A DNA stretch of 10,070 nucleotides. Source: Paludibacter sp. GTDB taxonomy: Bacteria > Bacteroidota > Bacteroidia > Bacteroidales > Paludibacteraceae. The number at the start of each line of letters is the position of its first letter. Positions within the stretch are counted from its first letter, which is position 1. Shown one piece after another: positions 1 to 8,165 of the stretch. Position numbers and translations under genes: made by a program. The stretch spans positions 1 to 10,070 of the forward strand of contig JAQWCZ010000053.1 in the NCBI GenBank assembly GCA_028705705.1, given 5' to 3'. The notes below the pieces were generated by a model. The model saw only the letters and a list, made by a program, of their open reading frames with translations, was not told where the DNA came from and ran no database searches.

Positions 1-1
1 T

Positions 2-934
2 GAAGTAGGTTTTAATAATATGAGTATTGGTTATGGTTACGGAACTTACATTCACCGTCTTTTAGCTTTACAATCCTGGGGGACTTCGATAGTAAGATCT
101 GAAACTGTTGATAAATTTTCTTCATCTGTCGTTATTAGTAACAAAACATTAGCCGACGCATTGGCAGTTAAAAGTAGGGTTGTTGGTAGTGTCCAGAAGG
201 GATATGTTGATGAGTTAATTCGTGTCAGTACACCTCTTATCGGACAGTCGTTTGAAAGCAAGAAGGCATTTTTGGATGTCATTCAACCTTTCACCACTAT
301 CCCGTCGTTTTATAAAGAAGATGGTGTTTCCTATCAAAATGGAGTAAGAATATTTTTGGATGCGGTATCACCCAAAGATCCTCGTTTAGCAGCTACAGTG
401 TTTACACCTAAAGTTGACTCAATATACAAATATAATTCGGCCAAAAATACCTGGGAGAGAAAATTATTTGATTACAGTAGTTATGGTGTCAGAAAATATA
501 TATCTGATAGTGTTGAGGTTGATGATGCTCAGGGTGCGGGGATGGGTAATTATGGATTTATGAGCCAGAATTTCAGGATTATGCGTCTTGACGATGTCTA
601 TCTGTATTATGCAGAAGTAATGCACAAGCTGGATAAAGATAATGTTGCAGTTGAGTACCTGAATAAGCTGATAAGACGAGCTAATGGATTACCTTACAAT
701 TCCCCTTCTGATGTGGATTTGGCACCAACTGATGTGATGAAAGAAATTATCAATCAAACTTATCTTGAGATTTGCATGGAAGGCAAAATATGGTTCCACT
801 ATCGCAGGTGGAATATAGCGAATCAGGAATGGGCAAAATATGGTTATAAACAAAATAAGAACGAATGTTTACCAATTCCACAATCAGAATTTGATTCAAA
901 CTCAGGTTTGAAAACACAAAACCCCAATTATTAA
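2..934 (+). CDS. SusD/RagB family outer-membrane glycan-binding protein, C-terminal part
   Basis: This is the 3' part of a susD-like gene; the frame is open from base 2, so the true start lies upstream and the ATG at 20 is internal. About 310 residues are visible, against roughly 500-600 for full SusD proteins. Family hallmarks are DPRLAATVF (nt 377-403), the helical FRIMRLDDVYLYYAE segment (nt 572-616), the CMEGKIWFHYRRWN segment near nt 773-814, and the C-terminal LPIPQSE (nt 869-889) followed by a NPNY ending. SusD proteins are surface lipoproteins that cap a SusC TonB-dependent transporter and bind oligosaccharides for import; the lipobox and any SusC gene would lie before the window. The next gene starts 39 bases downstream, so both are probably co-transcribed. 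The family call is firm; the ligand is unknown. Confidence 0.93.
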   Translation, partial: EVGFNNMSIGYGYGTYIHRLLALQSWGTSIVRSETVDKFSSSVVISNKTLADALAVKSRVVGSVQKGYVDELIRVSTPLIGQSFESKKAFLDVIQPFTTIPSFYKEDGVSYQNGVRIFLDAVSPKDPRLAATVFTPKVDSIYKYNSAKNTWERKLFDYSSYGVRKYISDSVEVDDAQGAGMGNYGFMSQNFRIMRLDDVYLYYAEVMHKLDKDNVAVEYLNKLIRRANGLPYNSPSDVDLAPTDVMKEIINQTYLEICMEGKIWFHYRRWNIANQEWAKYGYKQNKNECLPIPQSEFDSNSGLKTQNPNY

Positions 935-973
935 CGACAATTTTTTATATTATTAACTTTAATAAATGATGAG

Positions 974-2092
974 ATGAAAACAAAAAAATTACTTATTTCG
1001 GCGTTATTATTTGGCTCTCTGGTCTTAAGTGCTCAACCAGAGCCTGATTATACAACTACAGGAAGTTGTGCAAGTTACATTAAAATTAACAGATCTGACT
1101 ATTTGGGTGAAGATTCCATTTACAACATAGTGAGAACTGAGTCTCCAATTACAGTTGATGCTGTTGCGGAAGAGGCATGGACTTCTGCCGTTGCAACACC
1201 TATATCGCATTTGGCAAATTATCCAAACAGTGTTTTAGATTTAAGCAAATATCCGCAAACAGAAGCTTATGCCTATGCTGTTTATAGGGCACTATGGACC
1301 GATGATGGAGTGTACATGTACATATCGGTAAAAGATGAGTATGTTCGCTATAACGATACCGGCTGGGCATGGGAAAACGATGCTATTGAATTCTATTTTT
1401 CGAAAGCCCGGGGAGAAACAGGTAAAATTCAGATTATAATACCTGCCATGGTAGGTATGACTGATCCTGCTGCGAATTATCCTGAACCGCGTGATTTTGA
1501 ATCAGGTTCAGCCGTAGGATCTCATCCGGATTATAAGGTTTATGGGTACGACTCGGAAAACTGGGATGAAAGTTTGTTCTTTTGGGCAATCAGAAAAACA
1601 TCAGATGGTTGGGATATGGAAGTGTATATGGAAAAAGATATCGTGACAAATGGAAATAGTGAAACAAATTACGGGTTAAATAAAAAATTTGCTGGAGATA
1701 TTAACCTGGACGTTGCCGGATTAACTCAAACTGGTAGTCCTGCTCTGTATGTTCGTGAAGGAACCTTATGCCTTTTAGGTTACTCAAATCAAGAATATTC
1801 TAATTCTAATTATTATGGGACTTTTCAATTGGTAGAAGGTCCAAATGCTGTTAATGTGCCAAAGTCCGCAGATTTTAATGCTATTTATAGTTCTACAAAC
1901 AATGAACTTAGAATCACATCAAGTGTTTTAGTTTCTTCTGTAGGAGTATACAATGTTGCAGGTCAACTTATCCCGACCCGATATAATAACGCTGTTGTAT
2001 CCTTACCATCAATAGAAAAAGGGATTTATATGATTAAAGCAAAAGATCAGGCAGGTAACAATTTAGGTGTACAAAAGATTGTGGTTTATTAA
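974..2092 (+). CDS. Secreted CBM9-like carbohydrate-binding protein with T9SS sorting domain
   Basis: A 372-residue exported protein. Residues 1-20 form a signal peptide (KTKK, then a hydrophobic stretch ending SA before QPEPD). Residues about 54-286 look like a family 9 carbohydrate-binding (DOMON-like) domain: it opens with SPITVDAVAEEAW, contains WENDAIEFYF (W133-F142), and closes with YYGTFQLVE. CBM9 domains bind sugars, often chain ends, and no catalytic domain is visible. Residues about 300-372 resemble a T9SS type A sorting domain (GVYNVAGQL, then GIYMIKA and a basic C-terminal strand), suggesting passage across the outer membrane and surface attachment. It takes the SusE/SusF-like position after susD but lacks a lipobox, so it probably serves as a secreted glycan binder. 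The ATG at 974 is chosen because it starts the signal peptide; the ATGs at 966 and 969 are out of frame. Ligand unknown. Confidence 0.82.
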   Translation: MKTKKLLISALLFGSLVLSAQPEPDYTTTGSCASYIKINRSDYLGEDSIYNIVRTESPITVDAVAEEAWTSAVATPISHLANYPNSVLDLSKYPQTEAYAYAVYRALWTDDGVYMYISVKDEYVRYNDTGWAWENDAIEFYFSKARGETGKIQIIIPAMVGMTDPAANYPEPRDFESGSAVGSHPDYKVYGYDSENWDESLFFWAIRKTSDGWDMEVYMEKDIVTNGNSETNYGLNKKFAGDINLDVAGLTQTGSPALYVREGTLCLLGYSNQEYSNSNYYGTFQLVEGPNAVNVPKSADFNAIYSSTNNELRITSSVLVSSVGVYNVAGQLIPTRYNNAVVSLPSIEKGIYMIKAKDQAGNNLGVQKIVVY

Positions 2093-2113
2093 TGCTTAAA
2101 TGGGAAATTTTGT

Positions 2114-2145
2114 AAAGGGAAGGCTTACAACCTTCCTTTTTTATT
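2114..2145 (+). terminator. Intrinsic (Rho-independent) terminator after the CBM9 gene
   Basis: Left arm 2114-2123 (AAAGGGAAGG) pairs with right arm 2131-2140 (CCTTCCTTTT) through ten base pairs including one G-U, around the seven-base loop CTTACAA. A six-T run (2137-2142) follows, overlapping the right arm. It sits 21 bases after the CBM9 stop codon and marks the end of the susD-CBM9 transcription unit. Confidence 0.88.
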
Positions 2146-2475
2146 AAAATCTAATGCTTATTAACTGTAATCACTGATCTGATAGATTGCCATAAAGAAA
2201 TAAATGTGTTGCATAAGAATATTTATGGAGATAAATACAAACTTTCTTTTTGTTAATCAATACTTATTTTATACATATTTTCAAAGTTTAACTCTTCAAT
2301 TGAGTACCAAAGTCATAAAAGTATAACTATTATGTAGTTATAATATTATGACCGATTAAATTCAATTAAAAGATTCACAAACAAATAAAGTTATCGCATG
2401 TTTGGTATTGCAAGAGATAGATTCTCCATGTAAACCCGGACTTGAACCAGCAAAAAACCATCAAATTTAATTCAT
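2146..2475. other. Gene-free intergenic region upstream of the propeller/FN3 gene
   Basis: No credible coding frame or RNA gene was found in these 330 bases. The stretch is strongly AT-rich and presumably carries the promoter of the second transcription unit, since a terminator precedes it. No good match to TTTG followed by TAnnTTTG was seen; the nearest candidate (TTTG at 2249 with TATTTTCA from 2276) deviates in both box and spacing. The one strong structure is the dyad at 2312-2352, listed separately. A shorter repeat, ACTC-ttcaatt-GAGT, lies just before it (2291-2305). Confidence 0.6.
2312..2352. promoter_or_regulatory. 41-base two-part inverted repeat, candidate operator or 5'-leader hairpin
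   Basis: GTCATAA (2312-2318) and TATAACTA (2322-2329) are mirrored by TAGTTATA (2335-2342) and TTATGAC (2346-2352), with three-base spacers on both sides and the central loop TTATG. Of 18 position pairs, 16 are complementary. It ends 123 bases before the start of the 1276-residue protein. Symmetry of two nested half-sites fits binding by a dimeric or tetrameric regulator; a leader-RNA hairpin is the alternative. The responsible regulator is not in the window. Confidence 0.5.
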
Positions 2476-5400
2476 ATGAGAAAAAAGCTTTTTAAGGCAA
2501 CTGTATTGAGCCTTATGATTTCAACTTCCATAATGTCTTATGGACAATTAGATTATAAAGCTACCTGGGTTGCCAATTCGGGTGGTACCTGGAAAACGTT
2601 CACACAAATGTATATGATTGGCGCAACAGTTAATCAGGCCGGGATTACTGCCGGAGTATGCTATTGGGACGAAGGAGGTCGTGGATTGGGTATATACAAT
2701 ACAGATGGGAATGTGACCAATTTAGAATGGAACAACCGCTCTGCAGGAACAAATGTAGGAATGAATCTCAATTTTGTTTATAATTCAGGAACAGATTATA
2801 TCACAAAACGCTCCATTAAGAATACATCTGTTGCCGTGAAGTCAGTTAGTATATCCGGGCTTTCAGTAACTAAAACTGAGGGCGACTATGCTTTCTCACT
2901 TAAGCCGGAACAGGCAGATGGGTTTAGAAAAGCCATGGGTATAACCGGTGTAAGTGCCAACGAACTATACGTAGTAGCAGCAGTTTATCAACAAAATAAG
3001 GTGTATGTCTATGATAAAGATTTAAATTTTTTGAAAACAATCTCTGTTGCACGCGCGTACTATGCAACCCCCGATGATCATGGTAATGTATGGGTAATAC
3101 AAGGTGCAAATAAGGATAATGAACCAAGAATTATTCAGTTTGATGCTATGGGAGAACCCACTGGGAAAGTAATTACTGGCTTTTCCGACCCACGCTCACT
3201 GCAAATTAGTAAAAAAGGACAATTGATTGTTGGAGATAACGGCACAAATCAACAAGTCTTTTTTTATGACATTTCAGGTACCCCTGTCCTTGTAGAAACA
3301 TTTGGTCAGAAAGGTGGAATTGGCGCGGGGATTCCGGGTCAGGTGAAGCCGGATAAATTCAGTGGAATTGTTTATGCAGGAACAGATTCACTTGATAATT
3401 TGCATGTCATAACAGACCTTGAGGGTGCAATTATTCGACGGTTTGATAAAGATAGAAATTTGATCTGGCAAAAATATGGATTGGCATTTGTTGATATGGC
3501 AGATGCAGATCCAAGAAATGAAAATCATATTTATTCCTGTGAGGAGCGCTATTTCATGGATTATTCAAAAGAAAACGGACAGGAAGCGGAATATGTGGCT
3601 TGTACAATAGACCCAGTTAAATATCCTGAAGATGCTCGTTTACATACTGCTCTTGATGGCGGTGTATGGGTAAAATGGATTGATGGTCATAAATTTATGT
3701 TTGTGGGCGAAATGTATAGTAGTTTTATATTTATTTATCGATTTAATGAAGAAACGGATGGCGAAATTGCTATACCTTGTGGTGCTGTTATGACGCATAC
3801 CCGTTTTGGTTATGGTCCTTCTGGTGAGTGGCCACCCAAACAACCCAAAATGGGATCGTTTATTTGGCGCGATAAAAATGGAAATGGTAAGTATGAAGAA
3901 CAAGAATACGAGGCAGTTCCATATCAAATTGCATTAGCAAATGTGGATGATAGTGGAAATATCTATTTAGCAGGAAGTCTTAATTATTTTGAATGCCAGG
4001 GTCTTGATGCAATTGGAAATCCGGTTTATAGCTTTAAAAATATTGTAAATCAGGACAGACCAACTCCTTTTACCGAGATTAAAAAAGTGGTTTATGATAG
4101 TTCTATCGATATGATGTACATTACCGGTAATAGTAATACGCTTAATAACTCTTATAATGTTGGGCCAGTATATGCAGTTTATCCAAATTGGAATAAAGGA
4201 AACAGAGTCGCTAAATGGGTCAGGGAATATAATACCGAATACAATGGCATTGGTGGACGTGGCGATTACTTTTTTCTTCCTTATGCAGGTGATCAGAAAG
4301 CCTGGAGTGTAGATGTCTTTAGTGCTAAAGATGGAACAAAAGTAGGTAATATGGCTCCTACTTCATTAGGACAACTTGGTTGGATTGATATACCATGGGG
4401 GTTAAATGTGTCGCAAAGAAGTAATGGTGAATATCTTGTCTTTCGGGAGGATGATTTAGTTGCAAAAACGGTTATTTTCCGTTGGAATCCCTATGTAAAT
4501 GACAATGAGTTTCCAACAAAACCTACGCAACTGCAACTGGTTTCGAGAACATCAAACACGATAAAAGTTAAATATAATAAGTCTACTGATGCTACAGGCC
4601 TGTTAGGTTATAATATCTATACAAATGGCATCAAATCCAATGTGCAGGCGGTGGGAGATTCGACCTATAATATTACGGGTCTGCAACCACAGACGACTTA
4701 CAGCATATCCGTTTCATCTGTAGATTTCGCCGGACATGAAAGTAGTTCAGATACTATAGAAGTAGAAACGCTGCCTTTGGACATGACAGCGCCATCTAAA
4801 CCAAACAATTTAAGAGTTACAGAAAAAACTCTTTCAAGCATTAACCTGGTCTGGGATTCAGCAATCGATAATGTAGGAGTTACAAGTTATGATGTGTATC
4901 TGAATAATGAAAAATTGGGTTTTAAACCAACAGAAAAAACTGTTTATACTTTTAATGGATTATTGCCATCTACAAGTTATGAAGTAAAACTTGTTGCATA
5001 CGATTATGCAGGTAACGCATCAGAACCAAGTTCAATCACAGTTACGACACTGGCTGATAATCAGGCACCAACTACACCGACCCTATATGCAACAACGCAA
5101 CGATCTTCATCAGAAATTGCAATAAACTGGAGTACCAGTTCTGATAATAGTGATGTCGCATATTATAAATTGTATAATAAAGGTGTATTGTTAAAAGATA
5201 GTATTCCTGCTCATGAATATATGGGGATTGCTGTTCAAAGCAATTGGATGTTGTATAAAATTACAGGACTAGAGCCCAATACAACCTATGAATTTTCCTT
5301 AAGAGCAGCGGATCTTGCTGGAAATCAATCCGGATTCAGTAATAAATTAACAATGAAAACAGATGATGGCTGGAGTCGTTTACTTGATGTTGAAGAAGCA

Positions 5401-6306
5401 GATATGGGTATTGGCTATTTATTCTTTTATGGAGAAGGCAATTTGGATCTCTCCGGATTTTTGTTTGGAACAATGATGCCTGGTTATATGGAATGGACAG
5501 TGGATTTGCCTGCTGATACACTTTATCGGTTTGTTTGTCATTATGCCACAGAAGAGACATTTACCTATCCAATGCAAATCGATGTAAATGGGGAGAAGAA
5601 AGCCACTTTTGAATTAAAACGATTGCCAGACATGACCTGGTTTAATTATCAAGACGATCCCAATTACGTGATTGTTAAATTAAATGCAGGTAGAAATCTT
5701 ATCAGGTTAACGTCCTATGCTCATTGGGCACCCAATCTTGATTTGATGAAGATCATGGTTTTTTCACCATTTATTAATGTTGAATCTGTCCATCTGGATA
5801 TGAATGATATAACGGTGGATGTGGGTCAGACTTATCAGTTAAACGCGTCTATTCTGCCAATCGATGCAACGGACAAAAGAATAAGCTGGGATTCATCCAG
5901 AAAAGCTACTGCAACGGTTAGTGCTAACGGATTGGTAACGGGTGTACGTAATGGAACGGCTGTAATTTCTGCCACTTCAGCAGATGGTTTATTCTCTGCT
6001 AAGTGTAATGTAACTGTAGGTTCAACTGGTGTTGAGATAACTAAAATTGATGATCTGGCAAAAATATATCCGAATCCGGCAAATGATGTTTTTTATGTTA
6101 AACTTTCTGATATACAGGATAAAGGCGACGTCGATATACGCCTTTATAATTCACTCTCAGAAATGGTTATGCATGTTAAATCAAGTGGCTATGAGAAAGA
6201 TGGTGTTGTAAGTTTTGATACTTCGAAACTTCCCGGTGGTGTTTATATTCTTCAGGTTGCAATCGGAAATAAAGTTGATTCAAAGAAAGTTGTAATCTCA
6301 AAGTAA
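2476..6306 (+). CDS. Large T9SS-secreted multidomain protein: beta-propeller-like region, three FN3, CBM6/35-like, Big_2
   Basis: A 1276-residue exported protein. Residues 1-23 are a signal peptide (cleavage probably before Q24). Residues 24-135 are an unassigned beta-rich N-terminal region. Residues about 136-675 look like an NHL/six-bladed-type beta-propeller, with recurring phrases such as KVYVYDKDLNFLK, GNVWVIQG, GQLIVGD and GNIYLAG; an EF-hand-like loop DKNGNGKYEEQE lies at 466-477. Three fibronectin type III domains follow at about 680-766, 773-860 and 865-962, the third with an insertion near 911-925. Residues 967-1098 resemble a galactose-binding-fold CBM6/CBM35 module (ending with conserved LNAGRNLIRL and LDLMKI). 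Big_2 covers 1101-1181, and a T9SS type A sorting domain begins at YPNP (1198-1201) and runs to 1276. No known glycosidase or lyase active site was recognised. It could be a surface glycan-binding scaffold or an enzyme of an undescribed propeller family. It lies 86 bases before the esterase, likely in one unit. Confidence 0.8.
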   Translation: MRKKLFKATVLSLMISTSIMSYGQLDYKATWVANSGGTWKTFTQMYMIGATVNQAGITAGVCYWDEGGRGLGIYNTDGNVTNLEWNNRSAGTNVGMNLNFVYNSGTDYITKRSIKNTSVAVKSVSISGLSVTKTEGDYAFSLKPEQADGFRKAMGITGVSANELYVVAAVYQQNKVYVYDKDLNFLKTISVARAYYATPDDHGNVWVIQGANKDNEPRIIQFDAMGEPTGKVITGFSDPRSLQISKKGQLIVGDNGTNQQVFFYDISGTPVLVETFGQKGGIGAGIPGQVKPDKFSGIVYAGTDSLDNLHVITDLEGAIIRRFDKDRNLIWQKYGLAFVDMADADPRNENHIYSCEERYFMDYSKENGQEAEYVACTIDPVKYPEDARLHTALDGGVWVKWIDGHKFMFVGEMYSSFIFIYRFNEETDGEIAIPCGAVMTHTRFGYGPSGEWPPKQPKMGSFIWRDKNGNGKYEEQEYEAVPYQIALANVDDSGNIYLAGSLNYFECQGLDAIGNPVYSFKNIVNQDRPTPFTEIKKVVYDSSIDMMYITGNSNTLNNSYNVGPVYAVYPNWNKGNRVAKWVREYNTEYNGIGGRGDYFFLPYAGDQKAWSVDVFSAKDGTKVGNMAPTSLGQLGWIDIPWGLNVSQRSNGEYLVFREDDLVAKTVIFRWNPYVNDNEFPTKPTQLQLVSRTSNTIKVKYNKSTDATGLLGYNIYTNGIKSNVQAVGDSTYNITGLQPQTTYSISVSSVDFAGHESSSDTIEVETLPLDMTAPSKPNNLRVTEKTLSSINLVWDSAIDNVGVTSYDVYLNNEKLGFKPTEKTVYTFNGLLPSTSYEVKLVAYDYAGNASEPSSITVTTLADNQAPTTPTLYATTQRSSSEIAINWSTSSDNSDVAYYKLYNKGVLLKDSIPAHEYMGIAVQSNWMLYKITGLEPNTTYEFSLRAADLAGNQSGFSNKLTMKTDDGWSRLLDVEEADMGIGYLFFYGEGNLDLSGFLFGTMMPGYMEWTVDLPADTLYRFVCHYATEETFTYPMQIDVNGEKKATFELKRLPDMTWFNYQDDPNYVIVKLNAGRNLIRLTSYAHWAPNLDLMKIMVFSPFINVESVHLDMNDITVDVGQTYQLNASILPIDATDKRISWDSSRKATATVSANGLVTGVRNGTAVISATSADGLFSAKCNVTVGSTGVEITKIDDLAKIYPNPANDVFYVKLSDIQDKGDVDIRLYNSLSEMVMHVKSSGYEKDGVVSFDTSKLPGGVYILQVAIGNKVDSKKVVISK

Positions 6307-6326
6307 AATATTTTCATAGAAGATAA

Positions 6327-6358
6327 CATTAGTGTCCCACAAAGTTGGGACACTAATG
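6327..6358. repeat. Perfect 13-bp hairpin between the propeller/FN3 and esterase genes
   Basis: CATTAGTGTCCCA (6327-6339) and TGGGACACTAATG (6346-6358) are exact reverse complements around the loop CAAAGT. The structure starts 20 bases after the upstream stop codon and ends 34 bases before the esterase start. It lacks the T-run of a classical intrinsic terminator on either side. It may stabilise the 3' end of the upstream message, attenuate read-through, or be a dispersed palindromic repeat. Confidence 0.7.
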
Positions 6359-6392
6359 GGCTAATCTATTAAATCAATATCATTTAAATTAT

Positions 6393-8105
6393 ATGAAAAA
6401 AAGATATTTTTTATTTTTATGTTTATATGTGACCTGTATCACTTTCTTACACGGACAGACCTTTGAATATAAGTCCCATTCCAATGCTGGTATTGCAGGT
6501 TATACAATGCCCTATCGTCTTTTTATTCCTTCCGGTTATGATTCAAACACCAGTTATCCACTCGTATTATTTTTACATGGAGCAGGGGAAAGGGGAACGG
6601 ATAATAATGCACAATTAACGGCTAACCGGGGAGCCGCGTTATGGGCAGAAAACGCCAATCAAGCAGCATTCCCTTGTTTTGTAGTTGCTCCTCAGTGTCC
6701 ATCCAATGCTCAGTGGGTCAATACGAACTGGTCCAATGGCTCATACAGTATTGATAATGTTCCTGTGAGTACTGAATTGAAGATTGTAAAAGACATACTT
6801 GAAACGCTACAAACACAGTACAATATTGATGCGACTCGTTTGTATATAACAGGCATTTCAATGGGTGGTTACGGTACCTGGGATTTTATTCTTCGCTATC
6901 CCGATATGTTTAAGGCAGCCATTCCTATTTGTGGCGCGGGTGATCCTTCAAAAGCTTCATTAATCGCAACCTTACCACTTCGTGTTTTTCACAGTAGCGA
7001 TGACCCGATTGTTCCGGTATCAGGTTCACGTGATATGGTAAATGCAATAAATGCACAAGGACCCAATAACCGAACCCCGTTTTATACAGAATACACTGAT
7101 CAGGGACACTTTAGTTGGGTCAATGCATATAATTCCAGCGATTTGGTTAGCTGGTTGTTTAACGCGTCTCCCATTACAGTGAACTGTAGTGATTCTTCGG
7201 TTTCTGCTATAGAACTTGACCAGGCTTCTGCTAATATATATACAAACCGGACAAAATATATTACAGCTAATGTTTTACCAGATAATATCTGTAATAAAGC
7301 GATTATATGGAGTTCCGATAATGAAACTGTAGCAACTGTTAATCAATCAGGTTTAGTGATGGGTAGAACTCCCGGAACAGCAAAAATAACGGCAACAGCA
7401 GTCAATGGAAATAAAACAGCAACCTGTGATGTTACGGTAAGTCAAACAGTCGGCGAAACTTTATTAATAGGTACACAAAGTGATAATTTTGACCCATATT
7501 GTTGTGGTAATGATGGGCACAATGCTTTTGATGGTAATATCGAATCATTTGTTGATGCCGTAGATGCTTCAGGTGCTTATATCCAATTAGATTTTGGCAG
7601 CTCACAAAACATAACAAAGATTAAATTCTTTCCAAGAGAAAACAATGCATTAAGAATGATAGGAGGAGCTTTTCTGGGTTCAAATAACGGGGCTGATTTT
7701 ACGAATATTTATACGATTCCTTCTGCCCCGGGTTATACCTGGAATAGTGTAAACGTAAATGTCAATTACAGATTTGTTCGCTACTTAAGTCCGGCAAATG
7801 GTTATTGTAACATTGCCGAAATTGAATTTTGGAATTTTTCTTCACCAATAAATGGTTTGTCTGAAGTCGAAAATTCAAATAATCTCCAAATTGCTCCTAA
7901 TCCGGTAAAAGCTGGTGAAACTATTACTGTTAATGGTTGTGAAGATGGAGTAATACAGATTTATAACTTAAAAGGGGAATTAACTAGTAGTAATACAGTT
8001 GTAAATGGAGAATTTGTATTACCTGCTATTATGAAAAGTGGTTTATATATTGTCTCAATTTGTAAAGATCAAGAGATATTAAGGGGAAAACTAATTGTTA
8101 AGTAA
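6393..8105 (+). CDS. T9SS-secreted CE1-like alpha/beta-hydrolase esterase with Big_2 and F5/8 type C domains
   Basis: A 570-residue exported protein. Residues 1-21 are a signal peptide (LHG before Q22). Residues about 24-260 are an alpha/beta hydrolase of the COG4099 / PHB-depolymerase-like (CE1-related) type. The oxyanion-side motif is HGAGERG (62-68), the nucleophile is S156 in GISMGGYG, the probable acid is D204 in HSSDDPIVP, and the base is H239 in DQGHFSW, so the triad looks intact. Relatives include feruloyl and acetyl esterases acting on plant polysaccharides, and some are annotated as predicted peptidases or phospholipases; the substrate here is inferred from PUL context. Big_2 lies at about 270-350, and an F5/8 type C (discoidin, CBM32-like) domain at 354-481 (AFDGNIESF, IAEIEFWN; a CC pair at 370-371). 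The T9SS type A sorting domain starts near APNP (501-504). It should act on the cell surface or outside the cell. The start directly precedes the MKKR signal peptide. Confidence 0.87.
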   Translation: MKKRYFLFLCLYVTCITFLHGQTFEYKSHSNAGIAGYTMPYRLFIPSGYDSNTSYPLVLFLHGAGERGTDNNAQLTANRGAALWAENANQAAFPCFVVAPQCPSNAQWVNTNWSNGSYSIDNVPVSTELKIVKDILETLQTQYNIDATRLYITGISMGGYGTWDFILRYPDMFKAAIPICGAGDPSKASLIATLPLRVFHSSDDPIVPVSGSRDMVNAINAQGPNNRTPFYTEYTDQGHFSWVNAYNSSDLVSWLFNASPITVNCSDSSVSAIELDQASANIYTNRTKYITANVLPDNICNKAIIWSSDNETVATVNQSGLVMGRTPGTAKITATAVNGNKTATCDVTVSQTVGETLLIGTQSDNFDPYCCGNDGHNAFDGNIESFVDAVDASGAYIQLDFGSSQNITKIKFFPRENNALRMIGGAFLGSNNGADFTNIYTIPSAPGYTWNSVNVNVNYRFVRYLSPANGYCNIAEIEFWNFSSPINGLSEVENSNNLQIAPNPVKAGETITVNGCEDGVIQIYNLKGELTSSNTVVNGEFVLPAIMKSGLYIVSICKDQEILRGKLIVK

Positions 8106-8165
8106 ATAGTATTATTTGATTAATTAGCCGGCAAGCATGATCGTGATGTCAATGTGTTTATCATT

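Noticed and set aside
20..22. ATG as a possible start of the first gene.
   Set aside because: The frame is open upstream to base 2, no signal peptide or lipobox follows, and the visible sequence is already mid-SusD.
2249..2283. Candidate Bacteroidota-type promoter (TTTG followed by TATTTTCA).
   Set aside because: The second box mismatches TAnnTTTG at two positions and the spacing is off, so it cannot be told from AT-rich background.
2435..2451. On the minus strand this reads GCTGGTTCAAGTCCGGG, like the T-arm of a tRNA and a possible attachment-site remnant.
   Set aside because: Only four of five stem pairs form, no acceptor stem, anticodon arm or CCA can be found around it, and no integrase is nearby.
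3640..3927. Minus-strand open frame of 95 codons inside the propeller gene.
   Set aside because: It lies antisense to a strongly supported coding region, has no recognisable domain, and looks like a by-product of composition. The other minus-strand frames were rejected for the same reason.
5776..7442. The Big_2 domains in the propeller protein and the esterase as a recent duplication.
   Set aside because: The two copies share only the family pattern (IxWxSxxxxxATVxxxGLV) and differ at most positions, so they are old or independently acquired modules.
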